Shown: positions 9,782 through 21,161, counted from the first letter of the stretch. The stretch is 64,000 nucleotides of DNA from Acidobacteriota bacterium (GCA_016213785.1 JACQZQ010000096.1:23941-87940); one strand, 5' to 3'. Notes: generated from the sequence alone by a model not told the origin. Program-made: numbers and translations.

Positions 9782-10873
9782 TTATGAAGAAATTTTTTGT
9801 TCTAAAGCATAAAGCATAAACCTAAAATCTTTAGCCGTAGAATTTTCTCTTAAAGCAATATTTATATTATAAATTAGAAGGTTTATTTCTTGCCAATAAG
9901 GATGTTCAATAGATAAACGGTTTCTTAAGTCTATTGCTCTATCCTTTAATTCTATTAACTCAAGTGCTAGCTGCCAATTATTTCTAGACTGGCTAATTGC
10001 CCATTTTATTGCTTCAATTAAATGAGAGTTATTAGAATTTTTTATAGCCCAAAGCTTATCTTCTGACTTAGGTAGTAATTTAAGAGCCTCGCTTAAACTA
10101 GGCCATATTTCTTCTAAACGTTTTTCAAAACTGTCAGAATTAAGAACTTTAATAAGTTCTCTTGGGTCTGAGGGTAGTAAAATATTGCATTGACTAAGTA
10201 TTGTAATTCGAGTTAGCCCGGTGGGATATTCTCGTAGGTATTCTAAGAGTTCTGTTTCTGAAATTTTTAGCTGATTAACTGCATTTTGGTAAATTGCTTT
10301 AAGGGTGTTTGATGAATACTCTGACCAGTTATTAAACCAATTTCCTGGTTTAGATTTTGTTTGGGGAAAAACTGGATGTTTAGAGTTTTTCAAGAATTTT
10401 TCAATTTTTGCATGTTCTTTACTATCTGGACGACCTCGAAGATCAGGGTCAATATAAATTATAGAATCTAGTATGTAGACGTTTTGGTTTTTCTCTTCTG
10501 CTACAACTATGAACCCTCTAAAACCATTACTTAATGTTACTATAATCGAGTTATTAGAAAAAATGCTGGGTTTTGTTGTTGGCTCATAGCTAGTGCCAGA
10601 GACAATTAAGAAACTTGCAAAAATATTTCTATTAGTAGGATTGTCTATATCAACTAGTTTTATTGTAACTTCATTTGTTTTATTTTTATTGATTTCAAAT
10701 CTGATATGCTCTTTAAAGGATTTAGCAGGGGTACTTTCTATATTTTTCTTTGAACTAATTGTGGGTTCAAGTACTAAGTACATTATATTCTGAAGTTCCA
10801 TTACTTCTGAGAGTAAGTGTCGTCGCCATTCTAGAGTTTGGTTATTTTTGCCTAATTCTAAATAATTGCCCAT
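9782..10873 (-). CDS. Unrecognised protein, last gene of GTPase/GAP1-like cluster
   Basis: 363 residues that I do not recognise. The N-terminal half (about 1-190) alternates beta strands typical of an alpha/beta domain (SFLIVSGTSYEP, IIVTLSNGFRGFIVVAEE, VYILDSIIYIDPDLRG); the C-terminal half (about 195-363) is all helical and includes a small block ELLEYLREYPTGLTRITILS. No signal peptide or membrane segment. The ATG has TTAGGTAAG just upstream. It lies 129 bases downstream of the GAP1-like gene on the same strand, so it is probably part of that system; its position at the effector end of the operon makes a role as effector or adaptor possible, but no catalytic motif supports this. Confidence 0.6.
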   Translation of the reverse strand: MGNYLELGKNNQTLEWRRHLLSEVMELQNIMYLVLEPTISSKKNIESTPAKSFKEHIRFEINKNKTNEVTIKLVDIDNPTNRNIFASFLIVSGTSYEPTTKPSIFSNNSIIVTLSNGFRGFIVVAEEKNQNVYILDSIIYIDPDLRGRPDSKEHAKIEKFLKNSKHPVFPQTKSKPGNWFNNWSEYSSNTLKAIYQNAVNQLKISETELLEYLREYPTGLTRITILSQCNILLPSDPRELIKVLNSDSFEKRLEEIWPSLSEALKLLPKSEDKLWAIKNSNNSHLIEAIKWAISQSRNNWQLALELIELKDRAIDLRNRLSIEHPYWQEINLLIYNINIALRENSTAKDFRFMLYALEQKISS

Positions 10874-11002
10874 AACTTACCTAATTTGACCCAAAAATTT
10901 ACGTTAATAGTTATTAAAATAAATAACTCAAAGTGTGAAATAATTATACTTAGTAACCCAAAATAAGCCAAACTATAATGAGTAATGTATTTTTTGCAAA
11001 TT

Positions 11003-14000
11003 TCACTTATTTGTTTTCATTTTGGCAATAGCTCCAAAATATTGATCAATTGCTTTATAAATTGTGTCATACCCTAGCAGATTAGTTAAGGTTTCTAAGA
11101 GTTCTAATGTTTTATTTGTTAATGCTAGTGTATTTTTATTAATTGGTATAATTAAACTATTAGGATTTAAATTTTTTGTATCCATAACTTTTAGAACTAT
11201 TTCATCAGACCCAAATAATAGTTTCTTTGGTAATTGAAAGAAGTTTTCTTTTTGAATATATGATGAAAAGATAGGTTTCTTTTTCTTGCAATGATTTTCT
11301 GCTAGCTCAAAAACTGATTTTACTAACTGAGATGTATGTAATGATTTATGTAATTCTTCTATAAGAAATTCTATTAGTATCTTGTTTGCTGCACTAAGCT
11401 GCTCTTTTTCTTGATCTAATGGGTTTATGAGAGAAGAAAACCCATTTATGTATTTGTGACATAGCTCTATTTTATTATGTAAGTTTTTACTATAAATATC
11501 GAGTGCCTCCTTTAGACTCCCTTGAGAGTGACTTGGTACAGCTGAAAATACTGCCCAGACAGGAGAATTTTTAAGGTCATCTCTCCAAAGTAAAAAGTTT
11601 TTTTCATTTGTGTAAGAAAGTTTGTGGAAGTCTAGCAAGGCCAAAGCAAATGTAGGACAATCTGCCATTATTGAAAGGTTTTCTTTTTTGATTACGTCTT
11701 TGTTTTTAATAAATACTTTTAGCTGCTCTGAGGAAGGTTGAAAAGATTCAAGTGTGTGTAGTTCGGATGAATAAAGCTTTAGTAGCAACCTTATTGACCA
11801 AATATCTTTAGCTCCTTCCCAAAGAGGATTTATCTTATCATTGAACATTTTTTGTGCTGATGTATCTAGTTTGACTACTTCAGCTACTATTACTAGTCTT
11901 TTTTCTAGTAGACTTTTATCTGTGTTGCCCACAGGGTCTTTAATATCTAATGAGCCAGTATATAACTGTAAGCATATATGAGTTGCACGTAAGGTTTGAT
12001 AGGAATAGGTGCTAAAATCATCACGCAATTCATTCGTTAGATTAACTGTCCATTTCCACAATAAACTAGCTACTTCTTTAGGGATAGTATAGTTTTTATT
12101 TTTAGAGTTTTTATCTATAAAATTTGCCCAACCATCAAAGATCTCATCTAGTATTCTTTGGGTAGGTTGGAAATCTTCTGCTGCTTTGCTAACCTCTAAA
12201 TTTACAGTTCGTCTTTTATCGTGGTCAAAACTATTGGGATTCTTCAAAAAATAGCTTATAAGTAAAACTTCTTTTATTTTTGAAGGCCAACAGTTAATCA
12301 CTCGTTCCCAGGTTTTAAATTTGCTATCAATACTTTGTAAATAGAAATCTTTGCTAAAGCTATTCCAGGTATTAAGAATAAATATAGAAACTTTTAGTAG
12401 TAATGAATTAGGAATTGAATCATTTTCTATTTCTAGAATAAGGCTTTTTATTTCTTCAGCCGTTACTTCTTCAATAGGTGTTTTAAGCGGTGAATTAGCA
12501 ATAGAATTATTTTCTACTTCTGAAATAGGGCTGTTTAGTTTCTCAGTCTTTGGTTTTTCATATGAAAAAAGACCTAAGAATATTCTGAGTAAGATATTTT
12601 GTGAAATAGGAGGATCTAAAGCTTCAATCCAAGATAATAAGTTTTCTCTTATCTCTCTTATCTTTGGTGAATTACTTGACCATTTTTTTAACATAAGTTG
12701 GGCAAATACTTGTTTGCTTTTACCAGGGAAACTAGAAAGTATTAACCTATCGTTTTCACTAAGTGGCTCTTCTTTAGCGTATTTTCTAGCAACTTCTAAT
12801 TCTAAGCATTTGGTCAATTCCCATAACCGTTCCATAAAAACTGAGTCTATTTCTTTTAAGAAAACAAGAGTTAATCGAATAGCATTATCGTTAGTTCTTA
12901 TCCAACGTAAGTAGCAGCTAGGTAATAGGTCTAGTCCTAGAAGTAGAATTTTTTTATGCTCTTCATAAAGAGATACATAATTAGGATTATTAGTTTTTAT
13001 TTCTAAAGTATATAAATTAATGGTTTCATTTAGTTGTTCATAAATTTTTTCTTCTATTTCTTTGATAAAATTATTTGCTTCTCCAACTTGAGCAGCTTTA
13101 TTTAGTTTTTTAAGCGTTTCTAAAGGTATTTGTCTGTTTTTAGAAACAGCTAATAATAGACGTAATCTCTCGGAAATTTTCCCAGAAAATTTCTCTATGA
13201 AATTTATCAACTCTTTTTGAGTATCAGGAAGTTCATTTGATAAATTATTAAGGGTATGCCAAAGGATTAAATCCCCTTTGTTTCTATTGTTGGTTTTGAT
13301 AGCTAATTGAATGATGTCTATTTTATTTTCCAGAAAAGTAAAATTCTTAAAATTATAGTTAGTAGGTAATGAGACCTCAGATTCTTCTGAGGATCCTAGC
13401 CATTTATATAAAAGAGAATAGTGGTAAAAATCATTCGCCATCAAACCAGGATCTCGAAATATACGAATAATTCGATTTCTAGAAAAATCTAAGTATTTTT
13501 TAGATGTTAAAAAATTTTCTTGATTAACAGTGTCTAGGATTTCTTTTATATTAATTGAATTAGAAAAAGTTTCTATAACCGTTTTATTTTTATTTGTAAG
13601 CTCAGAAATATCCATTGAGCCATCTTCTTGTAGATAAGCATATTGTGAATACCTAATACCAGGCAACAGCCTATTTTGGGTGTAATCTTTTTTTATAATT
13701 CGGCCTTCTTGTGGGATAAATATTTGTTTTGGTGCTATCCATCCTCTAGTTTTCCAAGAAAAAATAGCACTATTGTCTGAAGGTATTGGGGAATAACTCA
13801 CTAGTAATTTACCGGATAAAAAACTACCAACATTCCAACCCGCGCTCATTAGTGGTCGCAATTTCTCAGGTAATAAATACCAAAGCGTTTCTATTAGGTC
13901 AAAAAACTCCTCTTCTGTTATTGGGTCAACTATAGCAATGGGGATTCCAGAAAGTATATATACAATAGCTTGTTTTAAGAATTCTTCTACTACTGGGGGT

Positions 14001-14542
14001 TTAGTAGCTTTTGTAGCAAAAATAGGCGAAAGGTTTTTGGCTTCTTCTCTAGTAAGCCCTTTTAGCCTTTCGGAATTCATTGCATTTAACAACGTTAAAG
14101 GCGTAACCTGCTCTGGCTCTAAAGTAATAAGATAACGAGCTATAGTATATCGATCTAAGCTAATACTAGAGTAATTTGTATTCTTTCGGTCAATATCTCC
14201 TGCCTCTAGCCGCAATCGTGTTTTGTATAAAAGTTGAGCTATTTTCTTTTCTTGGGTAACTAATGGCCTTAATAAAGTGCTATGTTCGCTATACTTAGGG
14301 ATTTCATCAAATTGATTTGCCATTGTACCTATGATTGAAGGGTCGCATAAGGGGACTAATTCTAATGGAAATCCAGGAGATCTTCCTAATTGACGATGCT
14401 CAGCTATTCCTTCAATCTTTCTATTTGGTAAAACACAAAATTTACCATACTCAAGCCTTTCTAACTTAAAAGGCTGATTAATTTCAGAGCTAGGCACCTT
14501 TTTTTTGTTTTGTTGTGTAACAAGGTTATTTAACAAATCCAT
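11003..14542 (-). CDS. Large GTPase-associated protein, GAP1-like
   Basis: 1179 residues, cytosolic, mostly helical after the first 300. The N-terminus (about 25-70: RLEYGKFCVLPNR, QLGRSPGFPLELVPL) and the following segment (about 180-270: FFDLIETLWYLLPEKLRPLMSAGW) resemble the GAP1-N2 and GAP1-M modules of GTPase-associated protein 1. That family sits next to P-loop GTPases in bacterial conflict systems; I assign it by pattern, not by search. The remaining 900 residues look like an alpha-solenoid. The GTPase gene is immediately upstream in the same direction (182-base gap). The start ATG 14542 has only a weak AAAGAA upstream. Expected role: scaffold or regulator coupling GTPase state to an output. 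The exact sub-family is uncertain. Confidence 0.62.
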   Translation of the reverse strand: MDLLNNLVTQQNKKKVPSSEINQPFKLERLEYGKFCVLPNRKIEGIAEHRQLGRSPGFPLELVPLCDPSIIGTMANQFDEIPKYSEHSTLLRPLVTQEKKIAQLLYKTRLRLEAGDIDRKNTNYSSISLDRYTIARYLITLEPEQVTPLTLLNAMNSERLKGLTREEAKNLSPIFATKATKPPVVEEFLKQAIVYILSGIPIAIVDPITEEEFFDLIETLWYLLPEKLRPLMSAGWNVGSFLSGKLLVSYSPIPSDNSAIFSWKTRGWIAPKQIFIPQEGRIIKKDYTQNRLLPGIRYSQYAYLQEDGSMDISELTNKNKTVIETFSNSINIKEILDTVNQENFLTSKKYLDFSRNRIIRIFRDPGLMANDFYHYSLLYKWLGSSEESEVSLPTNYNFKNFTFLENKIDIIQLAIKTNNRNKGDLILWHTLNNLSNELPDTQKELINFIEKFSGKISERLRLLLAVSKNRQIPLETLKKLNKAAQVGEANNFIKEIEEKIYEQLNETINLYTLEIKTNNPNYVSLYEEHKKILLLGLDLLPSCYLRWIRTNDNAIRLTLVFLKEIDSVFMERLWELTKCLELEVARKYAKEEPLSENDRLILSSFPGKSKQVFAQLMLKKWSSNSPKIREIRENLLSWIEALDPPISQNILLRIFLGLFSYEKPKTEKLNSPISEVENNSIANSPLKTPIEEVTAEEIKSLILEIENDSIPNSLLLKVSIFILNTWNSFSKDFYLQSIDSKFKTWERVINCWPSKIKEVLLISYFLKNPNSFDHDKRRTVNLEVSKAAEDFQPTQRILDEIFDGWANFIDKNSKNKNYTIPKEVASLLWKWTVNLTNELRDDFSTYSYQTLRATHICLQLYTGSLDIKDPVGNTDKSLLEKRLVIVAEVVKLDTSAQKMFNDKINPLWEGAKDIWSIRLLLKLYSSELHTLESFQPSSEQLKVFIKNKDVIKKENLSIMADCPTFALALLDFHKLSYTNEKNFLLWRDDLKNSPVWAVFSAVPSHSQGSLKEALDIYSKNLHNKIELCHKYINGFSSLINPLDQEKEQLSAANKILIEFLIEELHKSLHTSQLVKSVFELAENHCKKKKPIFSSYIQKENFFQLPKKLLFGSDEIVLKVMDTKNLNPNSLIIPINKNTLALTNKTLELLETLTNLLGYDTIYKAIDQYFGAIAKMKTNK

Positions 14543-14724
14543 TTCTTTTTTGAGTATTTTAGTTTGGTAAAATTGGCTTTATAAGCCTGGTTTTGAGGCT
14601 TTTAGATTTGTGCCATGTTTATCTCCATTGGTTTAACTTAAACTTACCACTACATTTATAAGTAGCTAAAGTTAATAGTTAATATTTAATATTAAGATTA
14701 AAAGTAGAAATAGCTTATGCTAAC

Positions 14725-15981
14725 TCACAGTGTAATATCTTCTTCAGTAACAATTTGTACAGTAGGTTCAAGGGCAATACCTGTAGTTATAAAAAAAATA
14801 GCCTCACGAATGCCAAAAGGTCTCCAGAGTTTGAGCATTTCATCTCCTGTTTCAACACTCATTTTACCAATTCTACCACGCCCATCTACCAAAGGTTTAC
14901 CGTTTGTTGGATGAAAGCCCCAAGCACTACTAATACCAATAGCAAATTTAGCATCAGGTTTTAATGCCTGTTGTATCTCATTTAGGAATGATACTCCTAG
15001 AATTTCTACTGCTTGTTTTATTGGAGATACTCGTTTAGCAATATCTAAAGGTCTATGTTCTTTAGATAAAATTACATCTATTTTATTAAGTAATATCAAG
15101 AATCTATCAATATTTAAAACATCTTCAACTTGTTCAAATTCATTTGGTTGTGTTAGAGGATCTTTAGGTTTTAGTTGTTTAATAAACTGCTTTAATGATT
15201 CAATTGGCTTAAAACGTGCTGATACTTTGTTAGCAATCGGAACTGGTGAACGCATTTTATCGATTAGTTGAGGCAAATTTGCCATTAAAACATCAACAGT
15301 AGGTTCAACAGCATTTATGCAAAGGATCAAAGAACGAGAGTCTTTAACTTCTTTAATCAATTCTTCATGGAAATTGTTTATTGGAGCAGACATTTCTTCT
15401 TTTAGTTCTCCATCAAATAGAGCACCCCCTGGCCCATCTTTTATGTTCATATGAAGAAATGTTTTTATAGGAGGGCCAAGAAGGCTTTGTGCTTTGGCTG
15501 AAACATTGATTTGGAATGGATAGTCAGAAACCTCTCTAGTTCTTTTTGTTAAACCTTGATCGGGTCCTTCTTTTGCAATAGCCCGGATGGCGTTTTTCAT
15601 TAGTATTGCAGTGTTTCCTTTAGGGATGAACTTTAATTTTATATCACTATCGCTTACTGGTTGGTAACAAGCCTGTCCTATAGCTAATAGAATACTGGTT
15701 TTTCCTGTTTGTGAAGGCCCCATTATTACACAACGACGGCTAGGATCAAGGTTATTAGTTTCTGTTTGTGTTATATTAGGCCGAGGAAAAAAACTAATAG
15801 AATTAGAAGTAAGGTTAGCTTTATTATCAGTGGTAGGTTCTTGATAAAAACGCTCGGATTTAGTTGTAGGTTCAGGTTCATCTGGTTGATATTTACGATA
15901 CTCTCCTGATAATCCAGGGTTTTGATCATCCTCTTCTGGGATAAGGTCGTCTGGATAAAGATTGTTCTTTAAGTCGCTCAT
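14725..15981 (-). CDS. P-loop GTPase of GAP1-type conflict system
   Basis: 418 residues. Residues 1-80 are acidic, Pro-rich and probably disordered. The G domain follows: G1/Walker A GPSQTGKTS (88-96), G3 DGPGG (Asp182 to Gly185) and G4 NKID (299-302). No membrane helix. It does not match translation factors, Era, Der or septin families; the DGPGG switch and the neighbouring GAP1-like protein point to the TRAFAC-type GTPases (DO-GTPase group) of predicted immunity systems. It lies 40 bases downstream of the membrane protein gene and 182 bases upstream of the GAP1-like gene, all on the minus strand, so one operon is likely. Likely role: NTP-dependent switch of the system. Confidence 0.75.
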   Translation of the reverse strand: MSDLKNNLYPDDLIPEEDDQNPGLSGEYRKYQPDEPEPTTKSERFYQEPTTDNKANLTSNSISFFPRPNITQTETNNLDPSRRCVIMGPSQTGKTSILLAIGQACYQPVSDSDIKLKFIPKGNTAILMKNAIRAIAKEGPDQGLTKRTREVSDYPFQINVSAKAQSLLGPPIKTFLHMNIKDGPGGALFDGELKEEMSAPINNFHEELIKEVKDSRSLILCINAVEPTVDVLMANLPQLIDKMRSPVPIANKVSARFKPIESLKQFIKQLKPKDPLTQPNEFEQVEDVLNIDRFLILLNKIDVILSKEHRPLDIAKRVSPIKQAVEILGVSFLNEIQQALKPDAKFAIGISSAWGFHPTNGKPLVDGRGRIGKMSVETGDEMLKLWRPFGIREAIFFITTGIALEPTVQIVTEEDITL

Positions 15982-16021
15982 ATTTTACCTACTATTTCCT
16001 AATAATTATGCGAGAAAATTA

Positions 16022-17395
16022 TTAAAATTCATTATTTGCAGATGTTTGTTTTTCTTTAGAATAATAGTCCTGTAACTCTTTTGGCATAAATATTTTCATT
16101 ATCATTGCTAGTAATGGGATAAACATTGCTACTGCAAATACTGTCCAATAAGTACGCCGAAATTGGCTTGCTTCATCTTCACGACGGTCTTTTAAAGTTT
16201 GATCTTTAGCGGGGTTGACAATTTTAAAGGTTTCATTTAGCTGTTTTTCATACTCATTAGCTCCATCAGGCCAACGAGGCGGCAAACCATAATAAAGATC
16301 ATTAATAATACGTAATCTTTCAAAAAAGTCATAATTATCAGGTTGGTAAACTAAATCACCTTCTACTAAAACTTTTCCTGGCTCGTTTGCTTGAACTTTT
16401 GTTATCCATTTTTGTAAATTTTCTAGAGAATTTTCTCCTATTTTTTGAACCTCTTGAGTTTCTTTTTTTATTTTTTCATATCTATTATCAAAATCTTTTT
16501 GTGCCGCTTGAAGATCTTTTTCAATATTATCAAGCTCTATTTGTTTAGCTTCATTTTCTTGCCTAGCTTGGTTAAAAGCCTCTTCCTCAAGACTTGCTTT
16601 TGTTCTTGCCTCACTTAATCTTTTTTGAATGGTAGGTCTTGCCTCAAAACTAGCTCGGCTTAAAGTCTCTCTCCAATAATCAACTGTTTTTTGAGCTTTA
16701 GAGAAGGCTTCTTGTTTTGATTTAGCTTGATTTTCTAAAATAGTTTTCTCTTTTTGTAGATTCTGTTTAGTGGTAGTCAATGTGTCAATTTTTAATGACT
16801 CTGGCGTTCCTTTTAATAGTTCTTTAATTTTATCTCCACTTGGGCCTTCAGCTTTTTTTCTAGCTTCTTCTAGTTGATTTAACCGTCTAATAGCTTCTTT
16901 AGGGACACTTTCTTGGTGAATTCTAGCTTCGATTCGCGCTTGAAAGAATAGTAATTCTATAGGTTGGCTAGTAATTAAAGCTGCAATTACAACTAGTATA
17001 AACCGAGCAAAAGCTCCTAATCCTAGCCTAGACCATCCAACTTGAGAAACATCAGCCGTAACAAATTGCCGTTCATAAATAAAGGTAGCAAAAGAAAGAA
17101 GAAAAGCTGGAAATAAAGCTACAAAAGTCAAACCCCCAATTTTTAAAGGATTAGAATAAAAAATCGTGTTCCAAAGTAATGTCCAAGCAGATAAATCAAA
17201 AATAAAAACAGTTATTAATAAACCTGCAACAAATTGCATTTCCGTATAAGCTTTTAATGAAAGTAAAGAGGTTCCGTAAGTTGTTAGTCCAAATAAGCGT
17301 AAAAGCTTGTCTATAGGTTTATTAAGTTTTTGATCTGAATTGCTAGTTACAACGTGTATTCTTGTAGTTCTTCTATAGGACTCTTCATCCGACAT
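16022..17395 (-). CDS. Coiled-coil membrane protein, DUF4407-like, first gene of GTPase cluster
   Basis: 457 residues. Three hydrophobic helices near the N-terminus (about 52-75, 86-107, 127-147), with ELLFFQARIEARI just after the third; then a long charged coiled coil (about 158-345, rich in Lys/Glu/Gln heptads), and a last membrane helix (about 422-443) before a short cytoplasmic tail. This layout matches DUF4407-type membrane proteins, in which the coiled coil sits between helix sets. ATG 17395 has a strong AAGGAG at ideal distance, fitting the lead gene of an operon with the GTPase and GAP1-like genes. It may anchor or sense at the inner membrane for the system. Family assignment is by architecture and is tentative. 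Confidence 0.65.
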   Translation of the reverse strand: MSDEESYRRTTRIHVVTSNSDQKLNKPIDKLLRLFGLTTYGTSLLSLKAYTEMQFVAGLLITVFIFDLSAWTLLWNTIFYSNPLKIGGLTFVALFPAFLLSFATFIYERQFVTADVSQVGWSRLGLGAFARFILVVIAALITSQPIELLFFQARIEARIHQESVPKEAIRRLNQLEEARKKAEGPSGDKIKELLKGTPESLKIDTLTTTKQNLQKEKTILENQAKSKQEAFSKAQKTVDYWRETLSRASFEARPTIQKRLSEARTKASLEEEAFNQARQENEAKQIELDNIEKDLQAAQKDFDNRYEKIKKETQEVQKIGENSLENLQKWITKVQANEPGKVLVEGDLVYQPDNYDFFERLRIINDLYYGLPPRWPDGANEYEKQLNETFKIVNPAKDQTLKDRREDEASQFRRTYWTVFAVAMFIPLLAMIMKIFMPKELQDYYSKEKQTSANNEF

Positions 17396-17737
17396 ATGTT
17401 CTCCTTAAACTAGGAAAAACTTTTTTACCAAATATTTTGTTAGGTTTAACCATTTTATTTTTTCAAAATGCGTGCAAAATAAAAAATTTTAAGTGCCACT
17501 AATAGGTTTCAGTAAAATATTATTAAAGAAATTTATTAAGTAAGTTTTTAAATTTAAGAAAATAAGACTAGGGTTAAGCAAGATTTTTACTAATATAGCT
17601 TTAAGCCAAACTAACCCAAAAATATAACCGATAGGTATAACCATCTTCTAGAATTTAAGCGTGGAAATTAAAGATATCAGGTCATATTAGAGTATAGAGC
17701 ATTAAGTTCTTAAACTATCTGCACCGGATTATACTAC

Positions 17738-17841
17738 AAAATAGTAAAAGTTGATTATAAAAATCTTTATAACTGGACAAAAAATAAGAGAAAGCCAAAG
17801 AAGCCAAAAAATAGTAAAAGCTGATCATAAAAATCTTTATA
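17738..17841. repeat. Two direct copies of a 34-bp repeat
   Basis: Copies at 17738-17771 and 17808-17841 differ at only two positions (both T to C) and are offset by 70 bases. The core reads ATAAAAATCTTTATA. The spacer holds a smaller GCCAAAGAAGCCAAA duplication. A recent local duplication is the simplest explanation; a regulatory role upstream of metK is possible. Confidence 0.75.
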
Positions 17842-17959
17842 GAATAAAGAACATACCGCTAAAATCTTATTTTGGTTCTTTGATAAATAAATATAATACT
17901 CTTTTATTTCTTTATTCTTTTTAGAGAAATTAAATGACCCTACTTGTTTCTGCATATAC

Positions 17960-17989
17960 TTGACACTCTTCCATTCTATATGTTACGTT
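17960..17989 (+). promoter_or_regulatory. Candidate sigma70 promoter of metK
   Basis: TTGACA at 17960-17965 is a consensus -35 box. Eighteen bases on, after a TG extended element, TACGTT (17984-17989) can serve as a weak -10. It would start transcription about 40 bases before the metK start codon. Confidence 0.45.
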
Positions 17990-18037
17990 GCTCTCTTTTA
18001 CTTTACCCCAAATTTTCTATAGTTAGTGGAGGATGCT

Positions 18038-19198
18038 TTGAGCAATAAACGCAATTTTTTGTTTACGTCCGAATCTGTAACAGAAGGACACCCAGATAAA
18101 ATAGCTGATCAAATTTCTGATGCCGTATTAGATGAAGTTTTACGTAATGACCCTAAGGGTAGAGTCGCTTGTGAAACTTTATTAGCAACAGGGCTTGTTT
18201 TAGTTGCTGGTGAAATTACCACCAATGCACAAATTGATTACGTAAAAATCGCAAGAGATACAGTAGAAAAAGTAGGATACACACGTGCTAAGTATGGGTT
18301 TGATGCTCATACTTGTTCAGTTATTACTGCAATGAATCGTCAGTCTCCTGATATTGCTCAAGGTGTAGATACAGGTGGTGCAGGTGATCAAGGCTTGATG
18401 TTTGGCTTTGCTTGTAATGAAACCCCAGAACTTATGCCACTTCCAATTATGCTGGCACATAGACTTACTAAAAGGCTCTCAGTTGTACGTAAAGAGGGTT
18501 TATTAGATTATTTACGTCCTGATGGAAAATCACAAGTAACTATTCAATATCAAAATGGCAAACCTGTTAGAGTAGAAACAGTAGTAGTTTCTACTCAACA
18601 TAGTGATTCTGTAACTAATGAAACTTTGCGTTCAGATATTACAGAACATGTTATTAAGTATGTAATTAATGAGGTATCCCCAGAAATGATGGATAGCGCT
18701 ACAAAGCTATTAATTAACCCTACAGGGCGATTTGTAATAGGTGGCCCACAAGGTGATACAGGTTTAACAGGCCGCAAGATAATTGTTGATACCTATGGTG
18801 GTTATGCTCCTCATGGTGGTGGTGCTTTTTCTGGTAAAGATCCTACAAAAGTAGATCGTTCAGCAACATATATGGCTCGTTATATTGCTAAAAACATAGT
18901 TGCAGCTGGGCTTGCTGAAAAATGCCAAGTTCAACTAGCTTATGCAATTGGTGTTGCTGAGCCTGTTTCAGTTTATGTTGAGACTTTTGGGACTTCTAAA
19001 GTTGATGAAGATACATTACCAGAACTTGTAAGATCTCATTTTCACCTTACGCCTAAAGGTATTATTGAGTCGCTTAATTTACAACGCCCAATTTATCAAC
19101 AAACGGCTGCTTATGGACATTTTGGACGTACCGAACCAGGCTTTAGCTGGGAGCAAGCTGATAAGGCTGAAGCTTTACGCCGAGATGCCAAATTATAA
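18038..19198 (+). CDS. metK: S-adenosylmethionine synthetase
   Basis: I choose TTG 18038 as start because GGAGG (18028-18032) ends five bases before it; the frame reaches back to GTG 18026, but that codon overlaps the ribosome-binding site. About 386 residues, normal for MetK. Signature motifs: [20 protein letters not shown], the [13 protein letters not shown]-binding loop, and the P-loop-like [16 protein letters not shown]. It makes SAM from methionine and ATP in the cytoplasm. The downstream ahcY handles the product of SAM-dependent methylation, so the two genes form an activated-methyl-cycle pair. Confidence 0.96.
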   Translation: MSNKRNFLFTSESVTEGHPDKIADQISDAVLDEVLRNDPKGRVACETLLATGLVLVAGEITTNAQIDYVKIARDTVEKVGYTRAKYGFDAHTCSVITAMNRQSPDIAQGVDTGGAGDQGLMFGFACNETPELMPLPIMLAHRLTKRLSVVRKEGLLDYLRPDGKSQVTIQYQNGKPVRVETVVVSTQHSDSVTNETLRSDITEHVIKYVINEVSPEMMDSATKLLINPTGRFVIGGPQGDTGLTGRKIIVDTYGGYAPHGGGAFSGKDPTKVDRSATYMARYIAKNIVAAGLAEKCQVQLAYAIGVAEPVSVYVETFGTSKVDEDTLPELVRSHFHLTPKGIIESLNLQRPIYQQTAAYGHFGRTEPGFSWEQADKAEALRRDAKL

Positions 19199-19217
19199 AT
19201 ATATTTAGTTAATTTTT

Positions 19218-20539
<1,322 letters not shown>

Positions 20540-20581
20540 AAATTATAAGTAAGAGAAGATAATTTAGTTAACCCTTTTAAT

Positions 20582-20628
20582 AGCCCTTAATGTTAATTAC
20601 TTTAAGGGCTGTTTTGGTTTTCCTTTTC
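20582..20628 (+). terminator. Intrinsic terminator after ahcY
   Basis: AGCCCTTAA (20582-20590) pairs with TTAAGGGCT (20602-20610); an interrupted T-tract (GTTTTGGTTTTCCTTTT) follows. It lies about 40 bases after the ahcY stop codon. Confidence 0.8.
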
Positions 20629-21161
20629 TAGTTTTTCTAATACATTTCTCTAGTATATTTCAATAGACTATCTAGTTACCCTATTGAACTTTACCTAATG
20701 ACTTAGTTAAATATAGTAATATAGTGTAGTGGATTATTAAGAAACAGCTAAGTTAGTCTATCTTTTGCATTTACTATTTGCGAAAATTTTTTATTTCTGT
20801 TAAAAATCTACTGGGATTGTCTGTTTTTTGTAAACAAATAATCTTAATAGGATTAATCCTTTTTAACTTTCATTTCCTAAAAATCAAATGTTTATTTAAA
20901 ACTAGTATTTACTTAAATAATAGTAAATTAAATAAATAGCTAGTTAAGTTGATTTTGTAGAAATGAAGTAAAAGTTCCCTTGGTTTTTAGTTTGTAACTG
21001 TCTTCTATAAAAGAAGTTAGGTTTTTACTATAAAAATATCTACTTTCAAATCCTCTATCTAATAAATATAGAGAAAGAAAGATAGAAATAGGTGCAAGAG
21101 AGAAGGTTTCCTAAAATTAAATCTAAAAAAAAATACTAAAAAATATGTGAGGATTGTAAAA
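20629..21161. other. Gene-free AT-rich stretch
   Basis: About 530 bases with no coding-like ORF and no convincing structural RNA. It must contain the promoter of the zinc-ribbon/repeat protein gene; I could not choose one. Confidence 0.45.

Larger units (their letters stand above)
17396..18037. other. Divergent intergenic region before metK
   Basis: About 640 AT-rich bases between the start of the GTPase cluster and metK, carrying outward-facing promoters for both. It contains a 34-bp direct repeat (separate entry) and a candidate metK promoter. A 62-codon minus-strand ORF (17767-17955) overlaps the repeat and lacks a ribosome-binding site. I see no SAM riboswitch fold. Confidence 0.5.

Noticed and set aside
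12351..12914. 187-codon plus-strand ORF inside the GAP1-like gene
   Set aside because: Antisense shadow of a long, well-formed coding frame; composition (Ser/Phe/Leu-rich) is that of a reverse-frame artefact.
17767..17955. Minus-strand 62-codon ORF with hydrophobic C-terminus between the GTPase cluster and metK
   Set aside because: It overlaps one repeat copy, has no ribosome-binding site and reflects AT-rich low-complexity sequence.
17842..18037. SAM riboswitch ahead of metK
   Set aside because: No multi-helix leader with an anti-terminator/terminator pair is visible; the leader would be only about 40 bases from the candidate promoter.
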